A stretch of DNA of 64,000 bases from Spirochaetales bacterium (GCA_012519115.1 JAAYQW010000065.1:1-64000); one strand, 5' to 3'. Shown: positions 24,482 through 34,723, counted from the first letter of the stretch. Notes: generated by a model from the sequence alone, not told the origin. Program-made: numbers and translations.

Positions 24482-25417
24482 ATGATAGAAGGAATATTTG
24501 TAGACGGATTGATTTTCTCGCTGATGGTCATCGGCATACTCATCAGCTATCGAATCCTGGACTTTGCCGATTTGACGTGCGACGGGTCCGTCGCCACCGG
24601 AGCGGCTGTCGCGACGATGGCGATCGTCGGCGGAGCTCCAATCTCCATCGCTCTCGTCTTGGCGTTCATAAGCGGAGTCATCGCCGGAATGGTAACGGCG
24701 GCGATTCACAACAAACTGAAGATTCCGGGCCTCTTAGCGGGAATTTTGACGATGACGATGCTCTACTCCATCAACTTGCGGATTCTTGGGAACAAGGCGA
24801 ACGTCCCGTTGCTCCGCGTCCCAACCCTCTATACAAAGCTTCCCGACTTTTTCTCCTTCTTCAAACCGGAGATCGCCTCCCTTGTCGGAACACTCTTGGT
24901 CGTTTTGGCGGTCAAGAGTCTCGTCGATCTATGGTTCCGAACCGATCTGGGAGTGTCGATGGGTGCGATGGGGGGGAATGAGCAGATGGTCGTCAGTCAG
25001 GGAATCAACCCCGAAGTCTTGAAATTGATGGGGATCGGTCTTTCCAATGGACTGATCGCCCTCTCCGGCGGATTGCTTGCCCAATATCAGGGGTTTGCCG
25101 ATGCAAACCTTGGCCAAGGGATGGTAGTCCAAGGCCTCGCGGCGATCATGATCGGTGAATTCCTCTTCTCTTCCAACCGGATCAGCCTGATCACCCTCCG
25201 AGCCATCTTCGGAGCGATCATCTATAAAGCGCTCCTCTTCTTTGGCCGCAAGTATGGCTATCTGGTCAATATCACCCCCAATGACTTTAAACTCCTTACC
25301 GGTATTTTGGTCATTGTCAGCCTCTTCATTGCCCAGGGTCGAAGCGCCGCTTCGAGTCGAGGGGCGCGCAAGAAAGTGCTCGCCCGCAATAAAGTTCAGG
25401 AGGAGATCGATGCTTAA
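24482..25417 (+). CDS. ABC transporter permease, TrpY-like
   Basis: A 311-residue membrane protein with about eight hydrophobic helices, of the branched-chain-amino-acid-type permease superfamily. Landmarks are YRILDFADLTCDGS near residue 24, GNKANVPLLRVPTLY near 101 and ALSGGLLAQYQGFAD near 190, as in TrpY-like permeases. It forms the membrane channel for the binding protein upstream. Overlaps the ATPase start by eight bases. The C-terminal 25 residues are basic and cytoplasmic. Confidence 0.9.
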   Translation: MIEGIFVDGLIFSLMVIGILISYRILDFADLTCDGSVATGAAVATMAIVGGAPISIALVLAFISGVIAGMVTAAIHNKLKIPGLLAGILTMTMLYSINLRILGNKANVPLLRVPTLYTKLPDFFSFFKPEIASLVGTLLVVLAVKSLVDLWFRTDLGVSMGAMGGNEQMVVSQGINPEVLKLMGIGLSNGLIALSGGLLAQYQGFADANLGQGMVVQGLAAIMIGEFLFSSNRISLITLRAIFGAIIYKALLFFGRKYGYLVNITPNDFKLLTGILVIVSLFIAQGRSAASSRGARKKVLARNKVQEEIDA

Positions 25418-26201
25418 GCTTGAGAACATCACCAAAGTCTTCCACCCGGGAACGGTGAATGAAAAAACCGCCCTCATCGATATCAACCTCCACATCAGAA
25501 AAAGTGACGTCGTCTGCATAATCGGTTCCAACGGATCGGGAAAATCCACCCTGTTCAACATCATCGCCGGCACCTATCCGGTCACCAACGGAACGATCAC
25601 CTTTGACGGAGTCGACATCACCCATAAAGCGGAGTATCGACGAGCGATGACGATCGGCCGGATCTTCCAGGATCCCACCAAAGGGACTGCGGCGAACATG
25701 AGCGTCGAGGACAATATGATCACCGCTGAAACCAAAGGGATGAAACGCCTCAAGATCAGCTTGAACAATGCAAAACGGGAAGAATTTCGCGAAATCCTCA
25801 AACAAATCGGATTGGAAAGCCGGCTGAAAGACAACGTCGGTCTTCTCTCCGGCGGCCAGCGCCAAGCCCTCACCTTGCTGATGACGGCGATGAGTCGGCC
25901 GAAGATGCTGCTCCTTGATGAGCACACCGCAGCCCTTGATCCGAGAAACGCCCAAATCGTGATGGATCTGACGGAACGCTTCATCAGCGAGCAGAAACTC
26001 ACTGCGTTGATGGTAACGCATAACATGCAGTTCGCGATCGATTTCGGAACTCGGCTCATCATGATGGACGAAGGCCAGATCATCCTGGATGTCAGCGGCG
26101 AAGAGAAAAAAGACCTTACGGTCGATAAACTGGTTCGCCTCTTCAAGGATATCCGCAAAAAGACCTATGCGACAGACGCCGCCTTGCTGACGACAAACTA
26201 A
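25410..26201 (+). CDS. ABC transporter ATPase, TrpZ-like
   Basis: A 263-residue ATPase. Walker A is GSNGSGKST (about residues 38-46), the signature is LSGGQRQAL (about 148) and Walker B is MLLLDEHTAALDP; the switch histidine is in MVTHN. All are intact. An upstream in-frame ATG at 25242 lies in the permease, while GGAGGAG precedes the ATG at 25410, so that start is chosen. It powers the TrpXY-like uptake system. Confidence 0.94.
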   Translation: MLKLENITKVFHPGTVNEKTALIDINLHIRKSDVVCIIGSNGSGKSTLFNIIAGTYPVTNGTITFDGVDITHKAEYRRAMTIGRIFQDPTKGTAANMSVEDNMITAETKGMKRLKISLNNAKREEFREILKQIGLESRLKDNVGLLSGGQRQALTLLMTAMSRPKMLLLDEHTAALDPRNAQIVMDLTERFISEQKLTALMVTHNMQFAIDFGTRLIMMDEGQIILDVSGEEKKDLTVDKLVRLFKDIRKKTYATDAALLTTN

Positions 26202-26254
26202 GGAGCGCTTGTTCGTCTGATGGAAACAGCATAGGATGAGTGTGAGGGTTTGTC

Positions 26255-27616
26255 TTGCACAACAGCAGCCGCCCGCTCACAGATGGGCACTTTTTTGAAT
26301 CAGGATTTCTTTTCAAGCTGATTGTCCCGCTCATGCTGGAACAGCTTCTAAACGTCACCATCGGGATGGCGGATATCCTCATGGTCACGACCGTTGGAGA
26401 AGCCGCGGTCAGTGCGATCAGCCTGGTCGATTCGATCACGATTCTCATCGTTACGCTTTTTGGAGCTTTCGCTACCGGAGGAGCGGTCGTTTCCAGCCAA
26501 TACCTCGGAAGAAAGGATGACGAATCGGCAAACATCGCCGCCCGGCAGCTTTTGAATCTCACCGTTTTGGTCGCCACGTTTCTTCTTGTTCTATGCATGC
26601 CCTTCAGACGGGAAATCATCAGCACTGTTTTCGGGAAGATCGAGTCCCGGCTCCTCGATTACGGTTCCACCTATTTTTTGTATATTCTTCTCTCACTGCC
26701 GTTTCTCGCCGCGTACAACAGCGGAGCCGCCCTCTTCCGATCGATGGGCAACAGCCGCATTTCGCTGTATGTAAGCGTTGCCATGAACATCCTGAATATC
26801 GGCGGAAACGCTTTTTTCATCTTTGTGATGAAGATGGAGGTGGCCGGAGCTGGTCTTTCCACCCTCATCAGTCGAATCATCGGCGCGATTCTGATGCTTG
26901 CTTTCCTGAGGAACCCCAAAAACCGTATTACAATCCACTCCTACAATATCTTCAACATCAAGGGTTGGATGGTCCGAAAAATCCTTCTCGTCGGAATCCC
27001 AACCGGAGTGGAAGGCTCCGTCTTCCAAGTCGGAAAACTGCTGGTCCAGGGATTCATCGCTTCCTTCGGGACCGCATCGTTGGCGGCGAACGCGATTGCA
27101 GGAAGCGTCTCCTCCTTCATCAACATTCCCGGCGGTGCGATCTCGATGGCTTCCGTCACGGTGATCGGTCAAACGATCGGAGCTCGCAGGACCGACCTGT
27201 CGGTCTACTACGCTAAACGGCTTCTCCTGTTTGCCTATGCTGCGATGTTCATCCTCGCAGCGCCGATCTTCTTTCTCGCGCCCACAATCGCCTCGTTTTT
27301 CAATCTCGGTGAAGAGGCGACCAAGATCGCAATCATTCTTTTTCAATCATCGATGGTCGCCTCCATCCTCTTCTGGCCTTCCGCCTTCGTTCTTCCGAAT
27401 TTTCTTCGGGCGGCAGGGGACGCCAAGTTCACGATGATCGTTTCGATCATCAGCATGTGGGCGTTCCGAGTCGGAGGATCGTACATCCTGGCGATGAACT
27501 TAGGATGGGGAGTCTACGGAGTATGGATCGGAATGTATATGGATTGGTTCGCGCGCTCGATCGCCTTCATCCGGCGGTTTGCCCGGGGAAAATGGAAACA
27601 TATCCAGGTCATTTAA
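26255..27616 (+). CDS. MATE-family efflux transporter
   Basis: A 453-residue polytopic protein with about 12 membrane helices arranged as two homologous halves. The first half begins FKLIVPLMLEQLLNVTIGMADILMV and contains GGAVVSSQYLGRKDD; the second begins ILLVGIPTGVEGSVFQ. MATE proteins export drugs and other cations in exchange for sodium or protons. The start is TTG at 26255 with GAGGG about eight bases ahead. It follows the ABC operon by 53 bases and converges with rsfS, overlapping its 3' end by four bases. Confidence 0.92.
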   Translation: MHNSSRPLTDGHFFESGFLFKLIVPLMLEQLLNVTIGMADILMVTTVGEAAVSAISLVDSITILIVTLFGAFATGGAVVSSQYLGRKDDESANIAARQLLNLTVLVATFLLVLCMPFRREIISTVFGKIESRLLDYGSTYFLYILLSLPFLAAYNSGAALFRSMGNSRISLYVSVAMNILNIGGNAFFIFVMKMEVAGAGLSTLISRIIGAILMLAFLRNPKNRITIHSYNIFNIKGWMVRKILLVGIPTGVEGSVFQVGKLLVQGFIASFGTASLAANAIAGSVSSFINIPGGAISMASVTVIGQTIGARRTDLSVYYAKRLLLFAYAAMFILAAPIFFLAPTIASFFNLGEEATKIAIILFQSSMVASILFWPSAFVLPNFLRAAGDAKFTMIVSIISMWAFRVGGSYILAMNLGWGVYGVWIGMYMDWFARSIAFIRRFARGKWKHIQVI

Positions 27617-27945
27617 AGATCCCGCCATAACCTTTCAAGGGCGTAGAACTCCCTGAGCTCCTCGCTCATCAGATGAACGATGATATCTCCGCAGTCGATC
27701 AGTTCCCAGCCGTCTCCGACGGGCTTCTTTTGGCGGTTTGCAACAACGATACTCCGTTCATTGAGGAGATCCCAGATATTGTGCACGACTCCCCTCAGGT
27801 GTCCGACGCTGTTGACCGTGGCGATGATGAAGCAATCGGTCCAAGAGGCTCGACCCTCAAGGTCGATCATATGGACATCACTGCAGCGGCGGTCTTCAAG
27901 ATACGAAACAATTGCTTGAGCATCGCTTAGGGTTCGTTCATTCAT
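27613..27945 (-). CDS. rsfS: Ribosome silencing factor
   Basis: A 110-residue RsfS/Iojap protein that binds ribosomal protein uL14 and blocks subunit joining under nutrient limitation. The family core is visible as WTDCFIIATVNSVGHLRG and the end GDIIVHLMSEELREFYALE. It is the last gene of the rplU-rpmA-obg-nadD-yqeK cluster, its usual place, and starts within the lipoprotein stop (ATGA). Confidence 0.95.
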   Translation of the reverse strand: MNERTLSDAQAIVSYLEDRRCSDVHMIDLEGRASWTDCFIIATVNSVGHLRGVVHNIWDLLNERSIVVANRQKKPVGDGWELIDCGDIIVHLMSEELREFYALERLWRDL

Positions 27946-28427
27946 TGTGTAGTTTTTCTCCTCATCTGATAGGTGCGAACATCGGAAAGATATACATCCA
28001 ATACATCTTCTTCGATCGGTATTCCTCGAAGATCGAGGAAGGTCGTCGTGTCGATCCGCCTCAGGCGGGCGGCGATGCGCGAATCTTCGCCTATCACGGC
28101 CAGTGTATCGACCAGGGGCGATTTTCTCAAGGCTTTCCTGCTCTCGATCAGCGCAGAGATCGGATCGGGGCTTTCGGAAACCTCGGCAAGCGTTTGAAGG
28201 ATGTTGCCGACTTGAGCGAGAGCATCGGAATCCGGCACTACCGTCCGTTTCGTCGGAACCACAAGGGTGCGATCGACCAATACCACCGCAAGATCACGTC
28301 CTTCAACCCAGACGTACGCATTGAAAGTTTCACTTTCATACCGGGTGATCTCCCTTGAGCCGGCGCAGCATCCGCTGAACAAGAGCAGGAACAAGGAAAC
28401 GGCGAAGACAATGACCGCTCTTCTCAT
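27942..28427 (-). CDS. Small lipoprotein of unknown function
   Basis: A 161-residue protein with a lipoprotein signal (LLLFSGC, Cys20). No domain recognised. It sits where other spirochaetes and firmicutes have a LytR-type or hypothetical gene between yqeK and rsfS. Overlaps both neighbours by four bases, so it is translationally coupled. The mature part alternates short beta-like stretches and an alpha-rich centre (LAQVGNILQTLAEV). Confidence 0.75.
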   Translation of the reverse strand: MRRAVIVFAVSLFLLLFSGCCAGSREITRYESETFNAYVWVEGRDLAVVLVDRTLVVPTKRTVVPDSDALAQVGNILQTLAEVSESPDPISALIESRKALRKSPLVDTLAVIGEDSRIAARLRRIDTTTFLDLRGIPIEEDVLDVYLSDVRTYQMRRKTTQ

Positions 28428-28999
28428 CGTCCCTCCAACAGAGCGAGCAGCTCTCTGGTCGGTTCAAAGATGTGCTTTCCTTCAGCATCCAGATAGCGGA
28501 CGTTTCGTTCCAAAATCCTAAACACCAGATCTTCGATCGTCGATTCCTCAAGAAGCAGCTCTCGATCCTCTTGCGATAAGAACGTCCGGTTGGGGTCGAG
28601 ATAATCGCTTGCGAACAGGACGAAGCCGAGTGTTCCCATCTCGATGCTCCCGAGGGTGTGGTAGCGAACCGCCCGAACCACATCCTCGTTGCAGCCCATC
28701 GTTTTCAAAAGATGAGCACCGACCGGAGCGTGAAGCAGATCGACGACCGCTTCTTCGCCCGGATACAGGGTAATTTCATTCTTTCCGATATAGGCGCGCA
28801 ACCGCTCCTCGTTCCACGATCTGGCGATATCATGACCAAGACCGACTATAGTAAGATCGTCCTCGGCAAGGTTAAGTTGGTAGTGCTCGTTGAAATGGTG
28901 AGACAAGTCTGTTACCGCGAGCGCATGCGCAAGGCGTTTGGGCGAGAGGTACGCTTTAAGCGCGGTAGAGTCGATGGGTCTGGACATAGGAAGCGACAT
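28424..28999 (-). CDS. yqeK: HD-domain diadenosine tetraphosphatase, YqeK family
   Basis: A 191-residue HD hydrolase. Metal-binding HD residues are seen in LGHDIARSW (near residue 53) and in HAPVGAHLL plus RYHTLG further on. YqeK splits Ap4A symmetrically to two ADP. The start is uncertain: ATG at 28999 or at 28987, both inside the nadD end and neither with a ribosome site, suggesting coupling to nadD translation. Position next to nadD is typical. Confidence 0.9.
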   Translation of the reverse strand: MSLPMSRPIDSTALKAYLSPKRLAHALAVTDLSHHFNEHYQLNLAEDDLTIVGLGHDIARSWNEERLRAYIGKNEITLYPGEEAVVDLLHAPVGAHLLKTMGCNEDVVRAVRYHTLGSIEMGTLGFVLFASDYLDPNRTFLSQEDRELLLEESTIEDLVFRILERNVRYLDAEGKHIFEPTRELLALLEGR

Positions 29000-29581
29000 T
29001 GGCCGTCATCAGGTTTTCGACAGCTGGATCAAGCAGTTCATCCGTACCCAGCTTCTTAAGAGCTGCGCGGATGATCGTCGAACTTTCATCAACAGTCGGA
29101 TTGTCTAAGTAAAAGAGGTCAGCGGCGAAATCGTCAAATTCGACCACCGTACCTTCGCGTCGAATGACGATGAAGCGAACAAGCTCTTTCAACTCATCGT
29201 ATCGATGCCATTGTTTCAACTGACCGAGCAGATCATCGCCGAGCAACAATCCGAGTCGCCCTTTGATTGAATACTTCAGGTAGAGTTCCTTGACGGTATC
29301 GTAGGTGTATGAGGGACCTTTTCGTCGCAGTTCACAATCATCTACGACGAATTCCAGCTTAGGGTCATTTGGATAGATCTCCGGGTATGCTTCGACTGCA
29401 AGGTTGGCCATCGCCAGCCGATCGCTCCCCGGGGCGGGATCGGCGTCCGGCTTGAAGTGGTTTTGACTCACCGGCACCAAAATGAAGCGTCGATAGGGCG
29501 AACGGAGAGCCACGGTGTGGATGAGGTGTAAGTGGCCGCGGTGAATCGGATCGAACGATCCGCCGACCATTGCGGTTTCCA

Positions 29582-29582
<1 letters not shown>
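28956..29582 (-). CDS. nadD: Nicotinate-nucleotide adenylyltransferase
   Basis: A 208-residue NadD that makes deamido-NAD from nicotinate mononucleotide and ATP. The nucleotidyltransferase motif GGSFDPIHRGH lies at residues 7-17; SSTIIR near the C-terminus is the second motif. The ATG at 29582 shares its A with the obg stop (TGATG), so this start is preferred over an ATG four codons earlier. Confidence 0.94.
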
Positions 29583-30673
<1,091 letters not shown>

Positions 30674-30925
30674 TTACTCCGTTACGATGCTTATATATCT
30701 TCTGTTGCGCCTGCTGTGAAAGAGGACGTGCCCCGCCTCCTTCGCAAATAGGGTATAGTCGGAGCCGCAGCCGACATTCTCACCGGGGTGGAACTTTGTT
30801 CCTCGTTGGCGTACGAGGACTTCGCCGGCTTTGACCAACTGACCGCCATAGCGCTTTACACCAAGACGCTTCGCTTTGCTGTCGCGTCCGTTGCGGGTTG
30901 AACCGCCACCTTTCTTTGATGCCAT
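30674..30925 (-). CDS. rpmA: 50S ribosomal protein bL27
   Basis: An 83-residue L27 starting [16 protein letters not shown], with no cleavable N-terminal extension. Its N-terminus reaches the peptidyl-transferase centre. In firmicutes L27 carries an extension cut by the Prp protease, whose gene lies between rplU and rpmA; here the two genes are only 12 bases apart and the extension is absent, which is consistent. Confidence 0.98.
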   Translation of the reverse strand: MASKKGGGSTRNGRDSKAKRLGVKRYGGQLVKAGEVLVRQRGTKFHPGENVGCGSDYTLFAKEAGHVLFHSRRNRRYISIVTE

Positions 30926-30937
30926 CTTCAGTCCTCC

Positions 30938-31252
30938 TTATGCAATGATCTTATCGATCGTCACGAGGGAATACCGCTGACGGTGTCCCTGAGTCCGGCG
31001 ATAACCCTTTCGGCGCTTTTTCTTGAATACCTTGATCTTGTCTCCTTTGATGTTTTCAACGAGGGTCACCTTGACTTTCGCGTTTTCAACATACGGAGTT
31101 CCAAAGCGGGCATTCTTGTCGTCAACGACTGCAAGCACGGTTGCGTACTCAATGGCGCTGCCGACTTCCTGCTTGCTGATATAATCAACCTGGACCGTCT
31201 CGCCTTCGATCGCTTTGTACTGCTTTCCCAGAATTTCTACAAGTGCGTACAT
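30938..31252 (-). CDS. rplU: 50S ribosomal protein bL21
   Basis: A 104-residue L21 with the typical YALVEILGKQYKA start and the C-terminal KVFKKKRRKGYRRTQGHRQ stretch that binds 23S rRNA. First gene of the rplU-rpmA-obg-nadD-yqeK-rsfS transcription unit. Confidence 0.98.
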   Translation of the reverse strand: MYALVEILGKQYKAIEGETVQVDYISKQEVGSAIEYATVLAVVDDKNARFGTPYVENAKVKVTLVENIKGDKIKVFKKKRRKGYRRTQGHRQRYSLVTIDKIIA

Positions 31253-31288
31253 TTCGCTTTCTTCCTTGACAGTAATTGTTCGACCTTC

Positions 31289-31318
31289 TATGTACCATAC
31301 TTACAATTAAAAATGCAA
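31289..31318 (-). promoter_or_regulatory. Promoter of the rplU operon
   Basis: TTGCAT (31313-31318), 18 bases, TACATA (31289-31294) with a TG one base before the -10 box (extended -10). The leader is about 30 bases with AAGGAAG ahead of the ATG. Confidence 0.5.
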
Positions 31319-31360
31319 GTACTTATTGAAATAACTCTTGTATTTCTAAAGAAAAGTCTC

Positions 31361-31390
31361 TTGATTCCCTACCGATCGGTCGGTTAGTAT
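31361..31390 (+). promoter_or_regulatory. Promoter and operator of the TetR-type gene, predicted leaderless start
   Basis: TTGATT (31361-31366), 18 bases, TAGTAT (31385-31390), then six bases to the ATG. The spacer contains the TetR-style operator ACCGATCGGTCGGT (31371-31384), placed to block polymerase. No ribosome site precedes the ATG. Confidence 0.5.
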
Positions 31391-31396
31391 ACAGCT

Positions 31397-31954
31397 ATGA
31401 AGGAACAATTGATTCTCAGCATGCTCACCCTGGCCAGTGAACAAGGACTCGGTAATGTCAGTCTAAGCCGGCTGGCAAGTGAAAATGGAATCAGCAAAGC
31501 GACGATCTTCCACCACTTTGCCGGCCGAGCCGATCTGATCGAAGAGATGTTCGCCTATTGCCACCGCTTGGCGATCAAGCGGATGGGGACGATCGATCTG
31601 GAGGGAAGCGCCGAAGAGGTGCTTCTTCGAGCCCTCGCTCACTGGAGCGAGCTCTATGAGACCGAGCCGCTCTACTCCTTTTACCGGATCGTCGAACAGG
31701 AATCATGGACGGATGAGCACGCGCGAACGATCAAGCAAACCCTTGATGAGATGCTCATCGCTCAAAGCTCCGTGCTCATCGAACATCTTGATGAGCGGAG
31801 AAAGATGCGGATCGACGATCTTGAATTGGCGATCGAAACATTCAGTGCGACGATCGCCCGACACCTGGTCCGGACACTCCTTACCGATGAAGATATCCGC
31901 TACCAAGCCGAGCGATTCATTCGCCGCTTCTGTAACCACTATGTCCCTACATAG
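31397..31954 (+). CDS. TetR-family transcriptional regulator
   Basis: A 185-residue repressor-type protein. The N-terminal helix-turn-helix spans about residues 12-48 (VSLSRLASENGISKATIFHHF), followed by an all-helical ligand domain. The palindromic ACCGATCGGT element overlapping its promoter suggests autoregulation. No adjacent transporter or enzyme gene on the plus strand could be its target, so targets lie elsewhere. The 3' end overlaps argS by eight bases, tail to tail. Confidence 0.92.
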   Translation: MKEQLILSMLTLASEQGLGNVSLSRLASENGISKATIFHHFAGRADLIEEMFAYCHRLAIKRMGTIDLEGSAEEVLLRALAHWSELYETEPLYSFYRIVEQESWTDEHARTIKQTLDEMLIAQSSVLIEHLDERRKMRIDDLELAIETFSATIARHLVRTLLTDEDIRYQAERFIRRFCNHYVPT

Positions 31955-33677
31955 CGGCGAGAAAGGGGATTCCGACCAGAGCGAACGCGTTTTTCAGCAC
32001 CTGAAGGACGTTCGAAGCAAGAACCACCCGCGCTTCCACAAGCGCCGGCGTGGGCGCCTTGAGCACCGGATTATCATGGTACCATCTGCTGAACGTCTTG
32101 CTCAGTTCATAGAGATAGGCGGTGATCTGTGAGGGATCATATCCTTCCGCGGCGCGCTCGACCACTTCGCCGAAGAGGGCGAGCTGGCGCACCAGGGAGC
32201 GTTCATCCTCCAAGGTGAGGACGCCCGCGTCGAAAGAAACAGGAATCTCTTTCTCATACTTGGCGAGCATGCTGCTGATTCGGGCACCCATGTATTGGAG
32301 ATAGGGACCGGTGTTTCCGTTGAAAGAGATCGATTCGGCCGGATTGAATATCATATCCTTTGTCGGAGAAACCTGCAGCAGGTAGTAGTTCAACGCTCCG
32401 AGGGCGATCGAAAGACTTGTCTCTTCGAGATCGCCGACAAGGTCTTCCCGTTCCTTGGAGATAATCTCCTCTTTTGCCAAGCGGGTAAGCTCTTCGACCA
32501 GATCATCCCCGTCGACCACCTTGCCCTCCCGGCTCTTCATCTTCCCATCGGGCAGATTCACCATCCCATAGGAGAGGTGGTGAAGATCCTTCGCCCACGG
32601 ATAACCAAGCAGGCCGAGGGTATAAAAGAGGACTTTGAAATGGTACTGCTGCTCGCTGGCGACCACATAGATCATCGAGTCGAAAGGCCAGTCCTCATTT
32701 CGCCGGATCGCGGTCCCCAGATCCTGAGTCATGTACAGGGAAGTGCCGTCGCTGCGAAGAAGCACTTTCTTATCCAAGCCGATCGCTTCCAAGTCCACCC
32801 ATACCGAGTTGTCCGCTTCGCGATAGAAGACTCCCTGCTCCACTCCTTTGAGCACCTCGTCTTTGCCGTAGCGATAGGTTTCCGATTCATAGTAGTAATG
32901 ATCGAAGCTCACCCTCATCCGCTCATAGCTTTGGGCCAAGCCTTCCAACGTCCAGCTGTTCATCTTCTCCCAGAGAGCGACGACCTCTTCATCCCCATCC
33001 TCCCATGCTTTGAGCATCGCCTGGGCTTGCTGCTCCAATGAAGGATCTTCTTCAACCTTCCGGTTATAGAGGACGTAGTAGTCTCCAACGAAGTGGTCGC
33101 CCTTCCTTCCGGTGGACTGAGGAGTTTCCCCGTTGCCGAACTTCCGGTACGCAAGCATCGATTTGCAGATGTGCACCCCGCGGTTGTTGATCAGGTTGAC
33201 CTTCCGGACCTCCGCTCCGTTCGCTTTGAGAATCGCCGAGATCGACTCGCCGATCGAATCGTTGCGCAAATGCCCCAAGTGGAGCGGTTTGTTCGTGTTT
33301 GGACAGCTGAACTCGACCATCACCCGCTTTCCGGCCAGCGTCTTGTTGTGCCCATAGGCATCGCCTTCCTCCCTGATCGCCTTGGCCAGATCGAGCGCAA
33401 GAGCGCTCATATCGATGCGTACGTTGAGGTACGGACCGGAGACGAGGAGTTCATGGGTATTGAGGCGGTTCTTCAGCTCATTTGCGAGCGCCGGCGGGCT
33501 CATCCCCAAGATCTTCGCCTGGGCGAAGAGGGGAAACGCAATATCCCCGAGTTCGACTTTGGGTGGCGTTTGAACTATCAGCTCGGGAAGGGTGACCTTT
33601 CCGTTCGTTTCAGCGATCTTCTGTAATTCTTCTTCTATGCGAGCTTTCCAGCTCGCACGTATTGCTCTGAGCATCAT
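31947..33677 (-). CDS. argS: Arginyl-tRNA synthetase
   Basis: A 576-residue class I synthetase of the usual length. The HIGH signature is HLGH in PLHLGHLRNDSIGE, the KMSKS equivalent is GKMKSREGKVV, and the C-terminal anticodon-binding helices follow. Two adjacent ATG codons are available; AGAAGGAAGAA precedes the first. It follows birA by 36 bases that form a stem-loop. Confidence 0.97.
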   Translation of the reverse strand: MMLRAIRASWKARIEEELQKIAETNGKVTLPELIVQTPPKVELGDIAFPLFAQAKILGMSPPALANELKNRLNTHELLVSGPYLNVRIDMSALALDLAKAIREEGDAYGHNKTLAGKRVMVEFSCPNTNKPLHLGHLRNDSIGESISAILKANGAEVRKVNLINNRGVHICKSMLAYRKFGNGETPQSTGRKGDHFVGDYYVLYNRKVEEDPSLEQQAQAMLKAWEDGDEEVVALWEKMNSWTLEGLAQSYERMRVSFDHYYYESETYRYGKDEVLKGVEQGVFYREADNSVWVDLEAIGLDKKVLLRSDGTSLYMTQDLGTAIRRNEDWPFDSMIYVVASEQQYHFKVLFYTLGLLGYPWAKDLHHLSYGMVNLPDGKMKSREGKVVDGDDLVEELTRLAKEEIISKEREDLVGDLEETSLSIALGALNYYLLQVSPTKDMIFNPAESISFNGNTGPYLQYMGARISSMLAKYEKEIPVSFDAGVLTLEDERSLVRQLALFGEVVERAAEGYDPSQITAYLYELSKTFSRWYHDNPVLKAPTPALVEARVVLASNVLQVLKNAFALVGIPFLAAM

Positions 33678-33688
33678 TTCTTCCTTCT

Positions 33689-33714
33689 GGGAGCATCCTA
33701 CAATAAAGGCTCCC
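33689..33714 (-). promoter_or_regulatory. Stem-loop between birA and argS
   Basis: GGGAGC and GCTCCC pair around a 14-base loop, starting in the birA stop region and ending just before the argS ribosome site. No T run follows, so it is a processing or stability element rather than a full terminator, if it functions at all. Confidence 0.3.
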
Positions 33715-34670
33715 TACCCTTCAAGGCGAATACTGACTTCTCCACTCGAAAGGCTGTGAGTTTTTCCCGTTTCATCGACGATGAGCAGATGGGCATCATC
33801 ATCAATTCCAAGAACCTGAGCTTGATAAGAGCAAGACCCTTGATGAACCCGGACGGCTTTTCCGATGAGATTGCTTCTTTTTCTGTAGATTTCCAGGAAA
33901 GAGCGATCGGGAAACGCTTCGATCCGTTTCTCGATATCGGCAGCGATCCGGCAAACAAGAAGATGAGGGTCGATCGGCAGCGGTCGTTCGCTGTCAAAGG
34001 CGCTTGCAACGATCGTTTGCAAATCGGAGGGAAATCGATCGATCGGGAGATGGAGGTTTATCCCGATGCCGATGATCGCCGTCGCCAGCGTTTTCGTTTC
34101 CATCGAAATGATTCCTTCGGTGAGGATGCCGCAGAGTTTCTTGTCCCCCATGTACAGATCGTTCACCCATTTGATCGAGGTCTCGATGCCCGCAATTTCA
34201 CTCAATGCCTCAGAGACGGCTACCGCCGCGACGGAAGTGATGAGCAGAGCGGAATCGATGTTCAGCTGAAGGGGAAGAGCCAAGCTGAAATACAGTCCTC
34301 CACGGGGAGAGAAAAACGATCGGCCGAGCCTTCCCCGTCCGCCGCTTTGCGTGTTGGCGAAGAGGAGCGTCTTTGTTTTGGGATTTCGCCGTTTCAGCTC
34401 GCTGTTGGTCGAGTCGATCGCATCGACTCCTTCAATCCGATAGGAAGGCAGGAGCGACGAAAGCTTCGATCGGTCGAGCAGCGGCTGAACTGAAGAAAGG
34501 CGATAGCCCTGGTTGGGAACGCCTTCAATCAGATATCCATCCTTCCTCAGCGCTTCGATCGCTTTCCATACCCCGGCTCGGGAGATTGACAGATCGGAAG
34601 CGATCTCTTCCCCCGAGATAGGTTCCAAAGCTTGTTGAAGGCGGACAAGCACTTCACTCTTTCTACTCAT
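33714..34670 (-). CDS. birA: Biotin-protein ligase and biotin repressor
   Basis: A 318-residue BirA with an N-terminal winged helix (GEEIASDLSISRAGVWKAIE, about residues 19-38) and the ligase domain with GGRGRLGRSFFSP (about 109) and KWVNDLYMGDKKLCGIL. It attaches biotin to carboxylases and, with the DNA-binding domain, should repress biotin genes. It is divergent from bioY, with a BirA-type operator between them. The ATG has no ribosome site; the TTGACA-17-TATGCT promoter ends six bases upstream. Confidence 0.96.
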   Translation of the reverse strand: MSRKSEVLVRLQQALEPISGEEIASDLSISRAGVWKAIEALRKDGYLIEGVPNQGYRLSSVQPLLDRSKLSSLLPSYRIEGVDAIDSTNSELKRRNPKTKTLLFANTQSGGRGRLGRSFFSPRGGLYFSLALPLQLNIDSALLITSVAAVAVSEALSEIAGIETSIKWVNDLYMGDKKLCGILTEGIISMETKTLATAIIGIGINLHLPIDRFPSDLQTIVASAFDSERPLPIDPHLLVCRIAADIEKRIEAFPDRSFLEIYRKRSNLIGKAVRVHQGSCSYQAQVLGIDDDAHLLIVDETGKTHSLSSGEVSIRLEG

Positions 34671-34676
34671 ACGATG

Positions 34677-34705
34677 AGCATAAAAAAAGGCTTTCCTATT
34701 GTCAA
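34677..34705 (-). promoter_or_regulatory. birA promoter, predicted leaderless start
   Basis: Consensus TTGACA (34700-34705), 17 bases, TATGCT (34677-34682), then six bases to the birA ATG. The start point should be at the ATG. The -35 box lies inside the left half of the BirA operator. Confidence 0.6.
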
Positions 34706-34723
34706 CCTGAATGAGGTTTACAA
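34699..34723. promoter_or_regulatory. BirA operator with short spacer
   Basis: Half-sites TTGTCAACC (34699-34707) and GGTTTACAA (34715-34723) form an inverted repeat like the known BirA box TTGTAAACC/GGTTTACAA. The spacer is only seven bases, whereas described BirA sites have about 14-16. It overlaps the -35 boxes of both divergent promoters. Confidence 0.65.
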
